This document shows, piece after piece, positions 1 through 9,392 of a DNA stretch of 64,000 nucleotides. A model generated the notes under the pieces. It was not told the DNA's origin. It ran no database searches and was given only the letters and a program-made list of their open reading frames with translations. How positions within the stretch are numbered: position 1 is the stretch's first letter; each line of letters opens with the position of its first letter. The position numbers were made by a program, and so were the translations under genes. This DNA comes from Ectothiorhodospiraceae bacterium BW-2 (GTDB lineage Bacteria; Pseudomonadota; Gammaproteobacteria; Thiohalomonadales; Thiohalomonadaceae): assembly GCA_008375315.1 (NCBI GenBank), contig CP032507.1, positions 1,302,001 to 1,366,000 of the forward strand. Reading direction: 5' to 3'.

Positions 1-1429
<1,429 letters not shown>

Positions 1430-1438
1430 TCAAAGAGC

Positions 1439-1636
1439 ATGGGCTGCTGGGGATGTCCTCACGAATTTGAAGGGAAGTGCCAACGAGTGGAGAATCGCCC
1501 CTGCGATCCTGGCATGAAGGGGTGTGTTCTCTTCGGCCGCTTTGTCTTTAGTAACGAGACCAAAAACCGCCCCGGCGGTCCGAGAGGTCGCGATAAAAAC
1601 GGCAAACGCATTGAGCAAGATGAGAGTCACCGTTAA
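1439..1636 (+). CDS. Small cysteine-rich protein, function unknown
   Basis: A 65-residue protein starting 9 bases after the thiC stop, probably co-transcribed with it. Five cysteines lie in the first half (C3, C6, C14, C22, C29) within a dense pattern, MGCWGCPHEFEGKCQRV then RPCDPGMKGCVLFGR. This suggests a metal- or cluster-binding or redox fold. The C-terminal half is basic and polar and looks disordered. I recognise it only as a conserved-looking hypothetical and assign no function. The opposite strand is also open here, but its product is low-complexity with no recognisable motif, so the plus strand is preferred. The ribosome site is weak (aaagagc). Confidence 0.6.
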   Translation: MGCWGCPHEFEGKCQRVENRPCDPGMKGCVLFGRFVFSNETKNRPGGPRGRDKNGKRIEQDESHR

Positions 1637-1681
1637 TCTAAGCCCCCCTGCCCGCCTCGCCTATATCAACGACTCACCTTA

Positions 1682-2494
1682 ATGAAACCTCTGGAGACGA
1701 CACCTGTGTCAAACAAGCCACTCTTAATCGGATTACTCCTTCTACCAACGCTATCCCCCCCACTCCACGCCGAGAGCTGGCAAGAGCTACTCGGCACTGC
1801 GCAAAAAATTCTCACCCAACCCCAACTCGAAGAGGCGGCCACAGCGGCACTCTCCCAATCGGAGATGGCGACCGCTATGAAAGAGGCGCTCGCTAGCGGT
1901 GTCGAATCGGCCATCACGACCCTAGGGCAGCCAGACGGCTTTTTAGGTAACGCCTTGGTCAAAATTCCCATGCCACCCTCATTAGCCTCAGTCGAACAGC
2001 TAGCGCGTAAGAGCGGTCAGGGCCACTACGCCGACCAATTCATCACCTCCATCAATCGCGCTGCCGAGAAGGCGGTTCCCGAAGCCTCAGCCATTTTGGG
2101 CGATGCTATTCGTCAAATGAGCGTCACCGATGTCGAGCAGATTATCAGCGGCCCCGATGATGCCGCCACCCGCTACTTCGAGAGAGTATCGCGCCAATCG
2201 CTACAGCAAAAACTGCTCCCGATTATTAAACAGGAGACCGGTACAGCCGGCGTCACCGCTGCCTATAAAAATCTAGTCGATAGTGCCGGCGGGGTACTAA
2301 ACAGCCTCGGCCCACTCTCTAGCTTTGCTAGCGGAGTAACAAAAGCGGTTGATCTCGACCACTATGTCACCGACCAATCACTCGACGCCCTCTTCGACTA
2401 TATTGCCATCGAGGAGCGGCAGATTCGCACCAATCCAGCAGCCCGCTCCACCGAGCTGTTAAAAAAGGTCTTTGGAACCGTTGCCGCACCATAG
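1682..2494 (+). CDS. DUF4197 family exported protein
   Basis: A 270-residue protein with an N-terminal signal peptide: a short polar start, then the hydrophobic run LLIGLLLLPTLSPPLHA with likely cleavage near residue 30 (HA/ES). The mature part is alpha-helical and rich in Ala, Ser and Gln, with features I associate with DUF4197 (SQSEMATAMKEAL, FVSINRAAE-like segment, IIKQETGTAGVTAAYKNLV, LDALFDYIAIEERQIRTNPAARSTELLKKVFG). The family is periplasmic or lipoprotein-like and of unknown function. It sits between thiC and mutM and is followed by a strong hairpin terminator. A later Met could serve as start, but the chosen one keeps a complete signal peptide. Confidence 0.85.
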   Translation: MKPLETTPVSNKPLLIGLLLLPTLSPPLHAESWQELLGTAQKILTQPQLEEAATAALSQSEMATAMKEALASGVESAITTLGQPDGFLGNALVKIPMPPSLASVEQLARKSGQGHYADQFITSINRAAEKAVPEASAILGDAIRQMSVTDVEQIISGPDDAATRYFERVSRQSLQQKLLPIIKQETGTAGVTAAYKNLVDSAGGVLNSLGPLSSFASGVTKAVDLDHYVTDQSLDALFDYIAIEERQIRTNPAARSTELLKKVFGTVAAP

Positions 2495-2597
2495 TGTGAT
2501 ACTCATCACAAAAAATATCACAATCAAATTAAAGATTAGATTTTCAGATCCGATAAGATGGGTAAGCATGAGACATTGAGTGAAAGAGTTAAATGCC

Positions 2598-2633
2598 CAC
2601 GGATAATCTCCGTTGAATATGAGCCTGTCTATC
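2598..2633. repeat. Dispersed short repeat, copy 1
   Basis: In reverse complement this stretch reads gatagacaggctcat followed by a second block resembling gagattatccgt. The same arrangement occurs upstream of the third flagellin (9325-9356), with the first 15 bases identical and small gaps later. The function is unknown; it could be a protein-binding site or a mobile-element scar. Confidence 0.45.
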
Positions 2634-2644
2634 GTATATAGACC

Positions 2645-2675
2645 GATCCCGGAGGGAGAGCGACCCGCCGGGATC
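2645..2675. other. Hairpin with GC-rich stem
   Basis: The inverted repeat gatcccg (2645-2651) and cgggatc (2669-2675) encloses a 17-base purine-rich loop. It has no T-run and lies just before the terminator at 2696. It could be the stem of a small RNA or part of the neighbouring repeat. No further support. Confidence 0.35.
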
Positions 2676-2695
2676 ATATAATTTTTATAGCGTAG

Positions 2696-2731
2696 AAAAT
2701 CGCCGATACTATTATCTAGTCGGCGATTTTT
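2696..2731 (+). terminator. Rho-independent terminator upstream of mutM
   Basis: A perfect 11-bp inverted repeat, aaaatcgccga (2696-2706) and tcggcgatttt (2720-2730), with a 13-base loop and T-richness on the 3' side. It ends transcription from the DUF4197 side 14 bases before the mutM start. The A/T symmetry means it could also act on the minus strand. Confidence 0.7.
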
Positions 2732-2744
2732 CTTTGGAATCGAG

Positions 2745-3566
2745 ATGCCAGAACTCCCCGAAGTTGAGACCACCCGACGCGGTCTAGCCCCGCATATTGT
2801 CGGTCAAACCGTCACCACCCTCACCATACGCCAACCCAAACTGCGCTGGCCGATTGCCGCTCAACCACTCCAGACGCTGATTGGTAAGCCGCTACGAGAG
2901 CTACAGCGGCGCGGTAAATATCTCCTGTTTAGCTTCCCTTCCGGGACGCTGCTTATCCATCTTGGTATGTCAGGCAGCCTCAAACTAGTCCCTTGCACTC
3001 AACCGCCCCATAGACACGACCACCTCGATATCGGTTGGAGTAATCACCTGCTACTACGGCTCACCGATCCGCGCCGCTTCGGTGCCGTACTCTGGAGTGA
3101 AGGTGATACCCTGCACCCGCTACTACAACCGTTAGGGCCGGAGCCACTCTCTGATGCGTTTACCCACCACACACTGCAACAGGCGGTTGCCAATAAGCGC
3201 CGCGCGATTAAACTGGCTATTATGGATAACCGTATCGTCGTCGGCGTAGGTAATATCTACGCCAATGAGGCGCTGTTTCAAGCACGGATCGCGCCACAAC
3301 AAGCGGCAGGCAACCTCAGCTCGGCCCAAATCAGCGCACTCAGCACCGCAATCAAGGCGACGCTCACCCGTGCCATTGAGGCCGGCGGAACCACTTTAAA
3401 AGATTTTGTCGGGGGCGATGGCAAACCAGGCTACTTTCAGCAACAGCTCATGGTCTATGGTCGTGAAGGGGAGCCGTGCGGCCACTGTGCAAGCACGATA
3501 AAGAAGATAGTTTTAGGGCAAAGGGCGAGCTACTTCTGCCCTAAGTGCCAAGCTAAGAGTTTATGA
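2745..3566 (+). CDS. mutM: Formamidopyrimidine-DNA glycosylase (Fpg/MutM)
   Basis: A base-excision repair enzyme that removes 8-oxoguanine and other oxidised purines and nicks the abasic site. At 273 residues it has the normal length. The N-terminal MPELPEVETTRRGL carries the catalytic Pro2 (Schiff base) and Glu3, and the conserved Lys58 is in RRGKYLL. The helix-two-turn-helix region is seen around VGVGNIYANEALF. The C-terminal zinc finger is complete at C245, C248, C265 and C268, with the beta-loop Arg260 in GQR. It stands alone after a terminator. Identification is secure. Confidence 0.98.
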   Translation: MPELPEVETTRRGLAPHIVGQTVTTLTIRQPKLRWPIAAQPLQTLIGKPLRELQRRGKYLLFSFPSGTLLIHLGMSGSLKLVPCTQPPHRHDHLDIGWSNHLLLRLTDPRRFGAVLWSEGDTLHPLLQPLGPEPLSDAFTHHTLQQAVANKRRAIKLAIMDNRIVVGVGNIYANEALFQARIAPQQAAGNLSSAQISALSTAIKATLTRAIEAGGTTLKDFVGGDGKPGYFQQQLMVYGREGEPCGHCASTIKKIVLGQRASYFCPKCQAKSL

Positions 3567-3644
3567 AGATAGCCATCGCCTGCTACAGCTCTACAGTTTA
3601 GTAAGAACAGTCTAGCTATTGTGGGGAATCATACCTCATGAGGG

Positions 3645-3666
3645 TGACGAGACGATAAACAAGGCC
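3645..3666. repeat. Solitary transposon end (degenerate TIR)
   Basis: These 22 bases match the right terminal inverted repeat of the element at 24817-24974 in 20 of 22 positions (tgacgagacgataaac then aaggcc). No left partner was found between mutM and this point. It is probably a relic of an old insertion between mutM and the flagellar genes. Confidence 0.5.
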
Positions 3667-3671
3667 GTCCA

Positions 3672-3992
3672 TCACGACTGTTGTTCGGTTTGACGATAGC
3701 GCTGCACTGCCTCTCGCCCCAGCTCCAGTGCACGAGAGTCGGCATAGATCGCCGAACTGCGCTGATGCAGTTGCTGCAACAGCCCACTATATTGCTGATT
3801 AAAATCGGTTAAACGCGGCTGCCACTCGGTTTTATCGATCTCTTCGGCATGGGTAAAAAAATCACTCAGGCCTTGATGAATTTGAGCAGCGATCTGCTGC
3901 GCCGCAATATAATCTTCGGCCTCAATCTCAGTCTTTAACTGCTGTAGGTGCTGCTGCAACAGTTGCCACAACGACTCTCTGTCAACCATCAC
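3672..3992 (-). CDS. fliT: FliT-like flagellar chaperone
   Basis: A 106-residue, highly helical, Gln- and Glu-rich protein. Its place, at the end of a flagellin-flaG-fliD-fliS group on the same strand, and its size fit FliT, the cytoplasmic export chaperone of the filament cap protein FliD. FliT sequences diverge strongly and no diagnostic motif is visible, so the call rests mainly on context. Its start overlaps the stop of the upstream protease-like gene by 4 bases, implying translational coupling. A generic flagellar hypothetical protein is the alternative. Confidence 0.55.
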   Translation of the reverse strand: MMVDRESLWQLLQQHLQQLKTEIEAEDYIAAQQIAAQIHQGLSDFFTHAEEIDKTEWQPRLTDFNQQYSGLLQQLHQRSSAIYADSRALELGREAVQRYRQTEQQS

Positions 3993-4453
3993 TCAACCTT
4001 TAATGGTTGACAGCGCAGCATATCAGAGAGAATCAGCTGATCCAAAATAAGCTCGCCCTCATGTTCAGGATTAGGAATTAAACGATTTGAGGCCGGATTA
4101 ATTAAAAAATCGAGCTGCTCTAACGGAATTTGCCCCACTAACGCCTCAATTTTAGGGTGCGATAGCTCCAGCACATCCCCCCGAGCGATTCGTCCCTGAA
4201 TCTCATAGATCACCGGGCCGTAAATGCCGCGTTCAGTAATCCCCTCAGCCGTGTTCACTTTGGTTATCTTTAACAACTCTAAACCCAGCTGGTCAATTAA
4301 TTTTTTCGAAAGACACATCATCGAAGCGCCACTGTCGACAATAATATCTTTCAGCTTAACCTGTTTTATTGCTGATTGCTCTATGCGCTCTTTTCTATAA
4401 TCGAGCCAACTATCATAGGATGTTAAGATAACATCCGTTGCCACTCTTCCCAT
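3989..4453 (-). CDS. Retropepsin-like aspartic protease
   Basis: A 154-residue protein with the single-lobe aspartic protease signature at residues 38-43 (IIVDSGAS; D40-S41-G42-A43), preceded by a hydrophobic strand and followed by MCLSKKLIDQLGL, as in the retroviral-type proteases found in bacteria. A second hydrophobic segment, EALVGQIPLEQLDFLINP, matches the C-terminal part of that fold. Such enzymes act as homodimers. There is no signal peptide, so it is cytoplasmic. It lies between fliS and the fliT-like gene and is coupled to the latter, an unusual place for this family. The substrate is unknown. Confidence 0.75.
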   Translation of the reverse strand: MGRVATDVILTSYDSWLDYRKERIEQSAIKQVKLKDIIVDSGASMMCLSKKLIDQLGLELLKITKVNTAEGITERGIYGPVIYEIQGRIARGDVLELSHPKIEALVGQIPLEQLDFLINPASNRLIPNPEHEGELILDQLILSDMLRCQPLKVE

Positions 4454-4471
4454 AACGGTAGATGCCTAATT

Positions 4472-4921
4472 TTAGCCCGCCATCGCCGACATCGAAGCCG
4501 ATGCCGCCTGCATATAGCTCATGGTGCGCTTTTCAGCCGGGATCTGATCCCACGCTTCACGAATTTCGCCAATCAGATTAGTGACCTCATCTAATAGCGT
4601 AGGATCATTTTTCAAATTCGCATCGAAAAGGCGTGTCTCCATATACTCATAGAGTGAAAACAGATTCTGACCTAAATCGCCTCCCCTATCTTTATTGACG
4701 CTCTCCCGCAAACCACCAATTATATTAATTGCACTATTAATAAAGCGCGTCTTTTCGGGGATATTACCGCGTAACATATGCCCTTTAGCACTAGCAATTC
4801 GATCTATCGCGCCATTAAGCAACATCTGCACCAACTTATGTGGTGAAGCATCCTGAACGCCACCAGTATTAGCAATTTGGCCGTACTGCTGAATCACATT
4901 ATTAATCTGGTTATATGTCAT
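4472..4921 (-). CDS. fliS: Flagellar export chaperone FliS
   Basis: FliS binds the C-terminus of unpolymerised flagellin in the cytoplasm and delivers it to the export apparatus. The 149-residue protein shows the family pattern: an N-terminal QINNVIQQYGQIANTGGVQDASPHKLVQMLLNGAIDRI and helices ending in LDEVTNLIGEIREAW. It is slightly longer than the usual 125-135 residues because of an Ala/Ser/Met-rich tail. A good ribosome site (gaggtga) precedes the ATG. It lies 48 bases downstream of fliD on the same strand, the usual order. Confidence 0.95.
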   Translation of the reverse strand: MTYNQINNVIQQYGQIANTGGVQDASPHKLVQMLLNGAIDRIASAKGHMLRGNIPEKTRFINSAINIIGGLRESVNKDRGGDLGQNLFSLYEYMETRLFDANLKNDPTLLDEVTNLIGEIREAWDQIPAEKRTMSYMQAASASMSAMAG

Positions 4922-4969
4922 CGCTATTCACCTCACTTCACTTCAATGCAATAAAAAATTTAATGTAAT

Positions 4970-6343
4970 TTAAAAGGCTGCTAACTGCTGGGTTAGATAG
5001 CTACTGGTTGAATTCATCTGCGACATTAGCCCGTCAAGCGCATTGAATTGATTCTCAAACCTCTTTTGAACCAACGCCAATCGATACTCCATATCCAACT
5101 GCCGATCCTGAAGTCGATCTACACTACTATTTAGGCCCTTAGTCCGAGAGGCCAACAAACCATCGGTACTATCAAGCATACTATTGGCTAAATTATAGAA
5201 ACGACTCGCATAACCATCAGTCGTATTACCAAACAGCTCGGCCACTGCCGCAAAATTGGTATTCATCGCATCAGTCAGAGTAGTACTATTAAGCGTTAAC
5301 TGCCCATTATCTTTGTTAGTCGTAATACCCATTTGTGAAAGATGACTAAAGGCTCCCGAAGTTGTTGTTGAACCGGTGTTTAAAATGCCACGCAACTGGG
5401 ACTCAATAGTGCGTAAAGTACTATCATTACTTAGATCACCCCCTCTTAGCTCACGAACCTTAGAGATCACCCCATTGTAGCCATTAACAAAATTATTAAC
5501 TGCCTCTTTAACGCCTGCTTCATCGCGGGAGATATCCAAAGTCGCTGAACCTATTTTATTAGCAGTGATATCGAGGCCATCAATGACACTATTAAACTCA
5601 TTAGTCGCACTACTAACATCAACCCCATCGACAGTAATAGAGGCATCTAAATCGGCTAAATCGACAATAGTCGCTCCAGAAGCACTCTTATTTAAGGTAG
5701 AGACGCCATCGGCCACCAAATTTGAGGTTCCGGTAACGCTGGCAATAGCCGCATCAGTACCGGTTTCAGTTGAGGTTAAAATGAGCTGTTGGCCTAATGT
5801 CCCATTAATAATTGTTGCCGTTAAGTTATCGTCATTATTAGCATGACTATTAATCGCATCGCGGACATCAGACAGTGTCATACCACTAATATCACCTAAA
5901 TCGATCTCTGTCGATGAGGCATCATTTAAAGTTATCTTAAAACCACCTACCCCAAAAGTATCTGTATCTGCGTATTGAGCACCGACTGACATTTTATGCT
6001 TTTGGGCAATTTCATTCACGCTAACAGCATAACTACCCTGCAATGCATTTTTGTCAGCAGTAACCGTTAACACCCCCTCTGTACTATTGCCACTGCCATC
6101 TAACTCGTTAGAGAGAGTTGATTTAAACAGTTGAAAACTCTCAATGCTATTCAAACCATCCATCGCCGATTTAAATGAGTCGATTGAGCTCTTCAGTTTC
6201 CCATAAGCACTAATCTGATCTTGATACTCCTGCTGACGCTGCTCCAACAGCCTTAGCGGACGGCGCTCATAATCCATCAAGGCGTTAATAATTGCCTGAG
6301 TATCCAGACCAGAACCAATTCCACCTGCACTTAAAACAGCCAT
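4970..6343 (-). CDS. fliD: Flagellar hook-associated protein 2, filament cap FliD
   Basis: FliD is the pentameric cap at the filament tip that guides flagellin assembly. This copy is 457 residues, in the normal range. The N-terminal FliD_N region is clear (GGIGSGLDTQAIINALMDYERRPL, then a coiled segment LEQRQQEYQDQISAYGKLKSS). The C-terminal FliD_C region has VNNFVNGYNGVISKVREL and the final coiled coil ending in NSTSSYLTQQLAAF. The middle is Thr/Ser/Asp-rich and variable, as expected for surface domains. The ribosome site gaggag lies upstream of the ATG. flaG precedes it and fliS follows. Confidence 0.96.
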   Translation of the reverse strand: MAVLSAGGIGSGLDTQAIINALMDYERRPLRLLEQRQQEYQDQISAYGKLKSSIDSFKSAMDGLNSIESFQLFKSTLSNELDGSGNSTEGVLTVTADKNALQGSYAVSVNEIAQKHKMSVGAQYADTDTFGVGGFKITLNDASSTEIDLGDISGMTLSDVRDAINSHANNDDNLTATIINGTLGQQLILTSTETGTDAAIASVTGTSNLVADGVSTLNKSASGATIVDLADLDASITVDGVDVSSATNEFNSVIDGLDITANKIGSATLDISRDEAGVKEAVNNFVNGYNGVISKVRELRGGDLSNDSTLRTIESQLRGILNTGSTTTSGAFSHLSQMGITTNKDNGQLTLNSTTLTDAMNTNFAAVAELFGNTTDGYASRFYNLANSMLDSTDGLLASRTKGLNSSVDRLQDRQLDMEYRLALVQKRFENQFNALDGLMSQMNSTSSYLTQQLAAF

Positions 6344-6382
6344 CTCTCTAACTCCTCTTGTAACCGCAACAGAAAAAACTAA

Positions 6383-6802
6383 TTATGCTTTAGCGCGAAT
6401 AATAATGCCTGCCGCCTCATCTAGTCGCTTATGCAACTGTTGAATCTCTTCTGAGGGAATTTGGCGAATCACCTCATTAGTCTCACTGTTGACAACCTTA
6501 ATCACCATAGAGCCGTTGTCGTTATCTCTTAGAAATTGCAGTTCACTGCGAACCTTTTGGACATAGCTATCTAGCTCAGAAAGGATGGAAGAGAGATCAT
6601 CTTGTGTTCGATCACCCTTTTCATCCTGTTTTTGCTCAGCACGAGTCCGTTCTAATAAACGATCAATACCAGATCTATCATTACCACTACCAACTTTAGC
6701 TTCTGCCGTAACTTTCGACTCTGCGCTAACTCTGCCAGCGGTACTGGCTTGATGCGGTGTAAAATTTTGGACACTAACGCTCTCTGTCACTGCACTAATC
6801 AT
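6383..6802 (-). CDS. flaG: FlaG family flagellar protein
   Basis: FlaG proteins affect filament length and usually sit between flagellin and fliD, as here. The C-terminal half carries the family signature: LDSYVQKVRSELQFLRDND, then MVIKVVNSETNEVIRQIPSEEI. The N-terminal half is low-complexity and charged, typical for FlaG. The frame stays open to an ATG at 6841, but the ATG at 6802 is preceded by the ideal site ggaggtga and is chosen (139 residues). Confidence 0.9.
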   Translation of the reverse strand: MISAVTESVSVQNFTPHQASTAGRVSAESKVTAEAKVGSGNDRSGIDRLLERTRAEQKQDEKGDRTQDDLSSILSELDSYVQKVRSELQFLRDNDNGSMVIKVVNSETNEVIRQIPSEEIQQLHKRLDEAAGIIIRAKA

Positions 6803-6928
6803 CTCTCTCACCTCCGTAAACCCTCTAAAATTGATCTGCAATCAATTTAGTTTACACCATTAATTTAACCCTTGCAGAGATTAACGGCCCAAAATCTGTC
6901 ATCTTTAGCCGCACCCAATAAAATTTTG

Positions 6929-6958
6929 AAAAAATGCCCGAAACAACAGCTTCGGGCA
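6929..6958 (-). terminator. Terminator of the minus-strand flagellin gene
   Basis: On the minus strand the 8-bp stem tgcccgaa / ttcgggca (6951-6958 and 6935-6942) with an 8-base loop is followed by six T (6934-6929). It lies about 75 bases past the flagellin stop, so flaG and fliD probably have their own promoter or depend on read-through. Confidence 0.8.
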
Positions 6959-7034
6959 AAAGCCTGTCTGAACTAGTCAGAACCTCCCTGTCAGTTCAAA
7001 TACGAAATTGTAATCCTTGAAAAATTGCTATAAT

Positions 7035-7907
7035 CTATTGAAGTAGAGACATAATTGATTGCGGTGCCTGATTCGCCTGCGACAGCATCGCCACACCCGC
7101 TTGCTGCAGAATCTGCATTTTCGTTAACTGCGCGGTCTCATAGGCAAAGTCGGTATCCATAATCCGTCCGCGAGAGGCTGTCACCTGCTCAGAGGATCCT
7201 CTGAGAACATTAATGGCCGATTCAAAGCGACTTTGAACAGCGCCAAACTCTGCTCGTTTTGTGGTGATAGCATCAATTGCCGCATCAATTCTGTCAATAG
7301 CGTTAAGCGCACTTGAGCCATCTGCCCCCCCAACAGCGACGCCCGTTAGTGCTGTGCTTCCCGCATTCACATTAATGCTTCCAGCAATCAAATCAGCCGC
7401 ACCAAGATTAATGTCTATCTTATTAGTAGAAAGATTATCTGGACCTACCTGTATTCTTACCAAACTGGTACCTACACCGGCTCCAGAACCATTAACCACA
7501 TTTTTACCATTATACTCAGTAGAATCAATAACCCGTTTAACCTCACGATTTAACTGCTGAAACTCATCATTCAAGTTAGATCTATCCGCAGTCCCCAAAG
7601 TACCGTTGGCAGATTGAACGGCAAGCTCACGCATTCTTTGGAGCATATCACCCATTTGTCCAAGCGCATTTTCAGCCGTTTGCGCCATGGAGATACCGTC
7701 TGAAGCATTACGAATCGCTACCTGCATGCCGCGATTTTGGGCCTCCATCCGGCGAGCAATGGCAAAACCGGAAGCATCATCCTTAGCACTGTTGACTCTC
7801 AATCCGGAAGAGAGTTTCTGCATGACATTAGCCATATTTGTTTGAGAGTTAGCTACATTCCGCTGCGCACTCATCGAAGCTACATTTGTATAAATTGACA
7901 GGCTCAT
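7035..7907 (-). CDS. fliC: Flagellin (first copy)
   Basis: Filament subunit, 290 residues. The conserved D0/D1 N-terminus (SIYTNVASMSAQRNVANSQ, then SSGLRVNSAKDDASGFAIARRM) and C-terminus (MDTDFAYETAQLTKMQILQQ, ending MSLLQ) are complete. The middle is short (about residues 140-200) and rich in Gly, Ala, Ser and Thr, so it has little or no D2/D3 domain. Ser/Thr in this exposed part are the expected sites for the glycans that the downstream island would supply. It has a good ribosome site (agagga), its own terminator, and is divergent from the second flagellin. Confidence 0.97.
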   Translation of the reverse strand: MSLSIYTNVASMSAQRNVANSQTNMANVMQKLSSGLRVNSAKDDASGFAIARRMEAQNRGMQVAIRNASDGISMAQTAENALGQMGDMLQRMRELAVQSANGTLGTADRSNLNDEFQQLNREVKRVIDSTEYNGKNVVNGSGAGVGTSLVRIQVGPDNLSTNKIDINLGAADLIAGSINVNAGSTALTGVAVGGADGSSALNAIDRIDAAIDAITTKRAEFGAVQSRFESAINVLRGSSEQVTASRGRIMDTDFAYETAQLTKMQILQQAGVAMLSQANQAPQSIMSLLQ

Positions 7908-8266
7908 CTTTCTATCCTCTTGAAAATATTATTTAAACTCAAGGCGGATACTTCGGTATCTGTCCAAGTTTACCGCCGTTATGGTTAATAGCGTTGCCAA
8001 AAAGTGATTCTTGAGAACAAAATAGGCCAACCTCACTTGGTGCCTATATTAAGGATGCCTCCCTCAAAAATAGCCCCCCTTAGCGCCAATCGCCAGCAAA
8101 AAAAGAGAAATCGCTCAAGAAATTGCCATTCGGCACGCTATTTTAGGCAACAAGCAACAACTTGTTTTCGCGGTGACGGTAATTCACGAAATGGTTATTT
8201 AGCCTGTCTACGTAATATCCGTCTATTATTCATCTCAATTACATATATATTGTAAGGAGATTTAAA
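7908..8266. promoter_or_regulatory. Divergent flagellin promoter region (359 bp, no gene)
   Basis: This stretch separates two divergent flagellin genes and must hold both promoters and 5' leaders. I could not find convincing sigma-28 or sigma-54 boxes by eye. A small structure is visible in the minus-strand leader: gatac-ttcg-gtatc (7947-7960, UUCG-type loop) nested inside ggcgg/ccgcc (7943-7977). A ribosome site aaggag precedes the plus-strand gene at 8267. An open frame inside (8004-8255) has no protein-like character. Confidence 0.5.
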
Positions 8267-9124
8267 ATGGCACTTTCAATTTACACTAATGTTGCCTCAA
8301 TGAGTGCGCAGCGTAATGTTGCCAACTCACAATCAATGATGGCTAGCAGCATGCAAAAGCTATCGTCTGGTCTGAGAATTAACTCAGCTCAAGATGATGC
8401 GTCTGGGTTAGCAATTACTCGTCGTATGGATGCACAATCACGAGGGATGGGTGTTGCAATCCGTAATGCCTCCGATGGTGTCTCCATGGCCCAAACGGCT
8501 GAAAATGCTTTAGGTCAAATTGGCGACATGATGCAGAGGATGCGTGAGCTAGCTGTTCAGGCCTCCAATGGAACACTTGGTTCAGCAGATCGAAACAACC
8601 TTAACGATGAATTTCAGCAATTGAATAGTGAAATTAAGCGCGTTATCGATTCGACTGAGTATAATGGCAAAAATGTCCTTAATGGCACTGAGAGCAATAT
8701 CAGAATCCAGGTGGGCGCAAATAATGTCTCTACCAATAAGATTGACTTAAATATGTCTGCTAGCACCATTCAAGCTGGCGGCCTCTCAACGACGGCTGGG
8801 GGTACTACTGGTATAACCGCATCGATTACCGGTACAGGAACATCAGCTGCTCTAGCTGCAATTAGTACGATCGACACAGCAATCGATGCTATCACCACCA
8901 AGCGTGCTGAATTTGGCGCAATTCAAAGTCGGTTTGAATCAGCGATTAATGTCTTAAGAGGCTCTCAAGAGCAGGTCGAGGCCTCTAAAGGACGAATCCA
9001 AGATACCGATTTCGCGTCTGAAACGGCCAACTTGACCAAAATGCAGATATTGCAACAAGCGGGGGTAGCTATGCTTGCGCAAGCAAATCAGGCACCACAG
9101 ACTGTTCTCTCACTGCTCCGTTAA
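8267..9124 (+). CDS. Flagellin (second copy)
   Basis: Filament subunit of 285 residues, close to the first copy at both ends (ALSIYTNVASMSAQRNVANSQ; IQDTDFASETANLTKMQILQQ, ending VLSLLR). The central segment differs, a Thr/Gly/Ala-rich run near residues 165-200. It is transcribed away from the first flagellin, with a good ribosome site (taaggag) and a strong terminator directly downstream, so it is monocistronic. Multiple flagellins with divergent centres usually allow different filament segments or surfaces. Confidence 0.97.
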   Translation: MALSIYTNVASMSAQRNVANSQSMMASSMQKLSSGLRINSAQDDASGLAITRRMDAQSRGMGVAIRNASDGVSMAQTAENALGQIGDMMQRMRELAVQASNGTLGSADRNNLNDEFQQLNSEIKRVIDSTEYNGKNVLNGTESNIRIQVGANNVSTNKIDLNMSASTIQAGGLSTTAGGTTGITASITGTGTSAALAAISTIDTAIDAITTKRAEFGAIQSRFESAINVLRGSQEQVEASKGRIQDTDFASETANLTKMQILQQAGVAMLAQANQAPQTVLSLLR

Positions 9125-9138
9125 ACAGCTCACTAACC

Positions 9139-9164
9139 AAAAAGGCCCCAATTGGGGCCTTTTT
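9139..9164 (+). terminator. Rho-independent terminator of second flagellin
   Basis: A perfect palindrome with 11-bp arms (aaaaaggcccc / ggggccttttt) starting 15 bases after the stop, with the T-run continuing past the stem. A textbook terminator; A/T symmetry allows action in both directions. Confidence 0.92.
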
Positions 9165-9268
9165 TATTTGCCTGTCATAAATAAAATATTCTTTAAATAA
9201 ATAATATTTATAAAAAATATAGTAAACTTTTTATCAAGTATTAGTATTACTAGCCGCTAACTGACTTA

Positions 9269-9299
9269 GGGGTACCTCGTTTCGCTCACGAGCTACTCC
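9269..9299. other. Imperfect hairpin upstream of third flagellin
   Basis: The 12-base arms ggggtacctcgt (9269-9280) and acgagctactcc (9288-9299) pair with two mismatches around a 7-base loop. It lies about 95 bases before the third flagellin start, in its leader or promoter region. It could be a REP-like element or a regulator site; nothing decides between these. Confidence 0.35.
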
Positions 9300-9324
9300 T
9301 GTATGGTAACGGTAATGAATTCTT

Positions 9325-9356
9325 GATAGACAGGCTCATTCAAGAGATATCCGTTG
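9325..9356. repeat. Dispersed short repeat, copy 2
   Basis: Shares gatagacaggctcat exactly, and a following gagatatccgt-like block, with the reverse complement of 2598-2633. It sits 37 bases before the start of the third flagellin, so it falls in the promoter or leader of that gene. Confidence 0.45.
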
Positions 9357-9392
9357 GAAATTCACCTATTCTTGAGAAATCAGGAGAGGATT

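Noticed and set aside
1430-1630. Minus-strand frame opposite the Cys-rich protein
   Set aside because: Low-complexity product with no motif; the plus-strand frame has a patterned Cys-rich sequence and sits in the thiC direction.
2459-2773. Minus-strand frame between DUF4197 and mutM
   Set aside because: Overlaps the terminator, both hairpins and the mutM start; its product has no recognisable family.
8004-8255. Plus-strand frame in the flagellin intergenic region
   Set aside because: No ribosome site, Arg/Asn/Ser-rich nonsense-like product, and it ends just before the real flagellin start.
7908-8266. Sigma-28 or sigma-54 promoters for the flagellins
   Set aside because: Candidates such as taaact...ccgaagta or ggcacc...ttgg had wrong spacing or too many mismatches to report as promoters.
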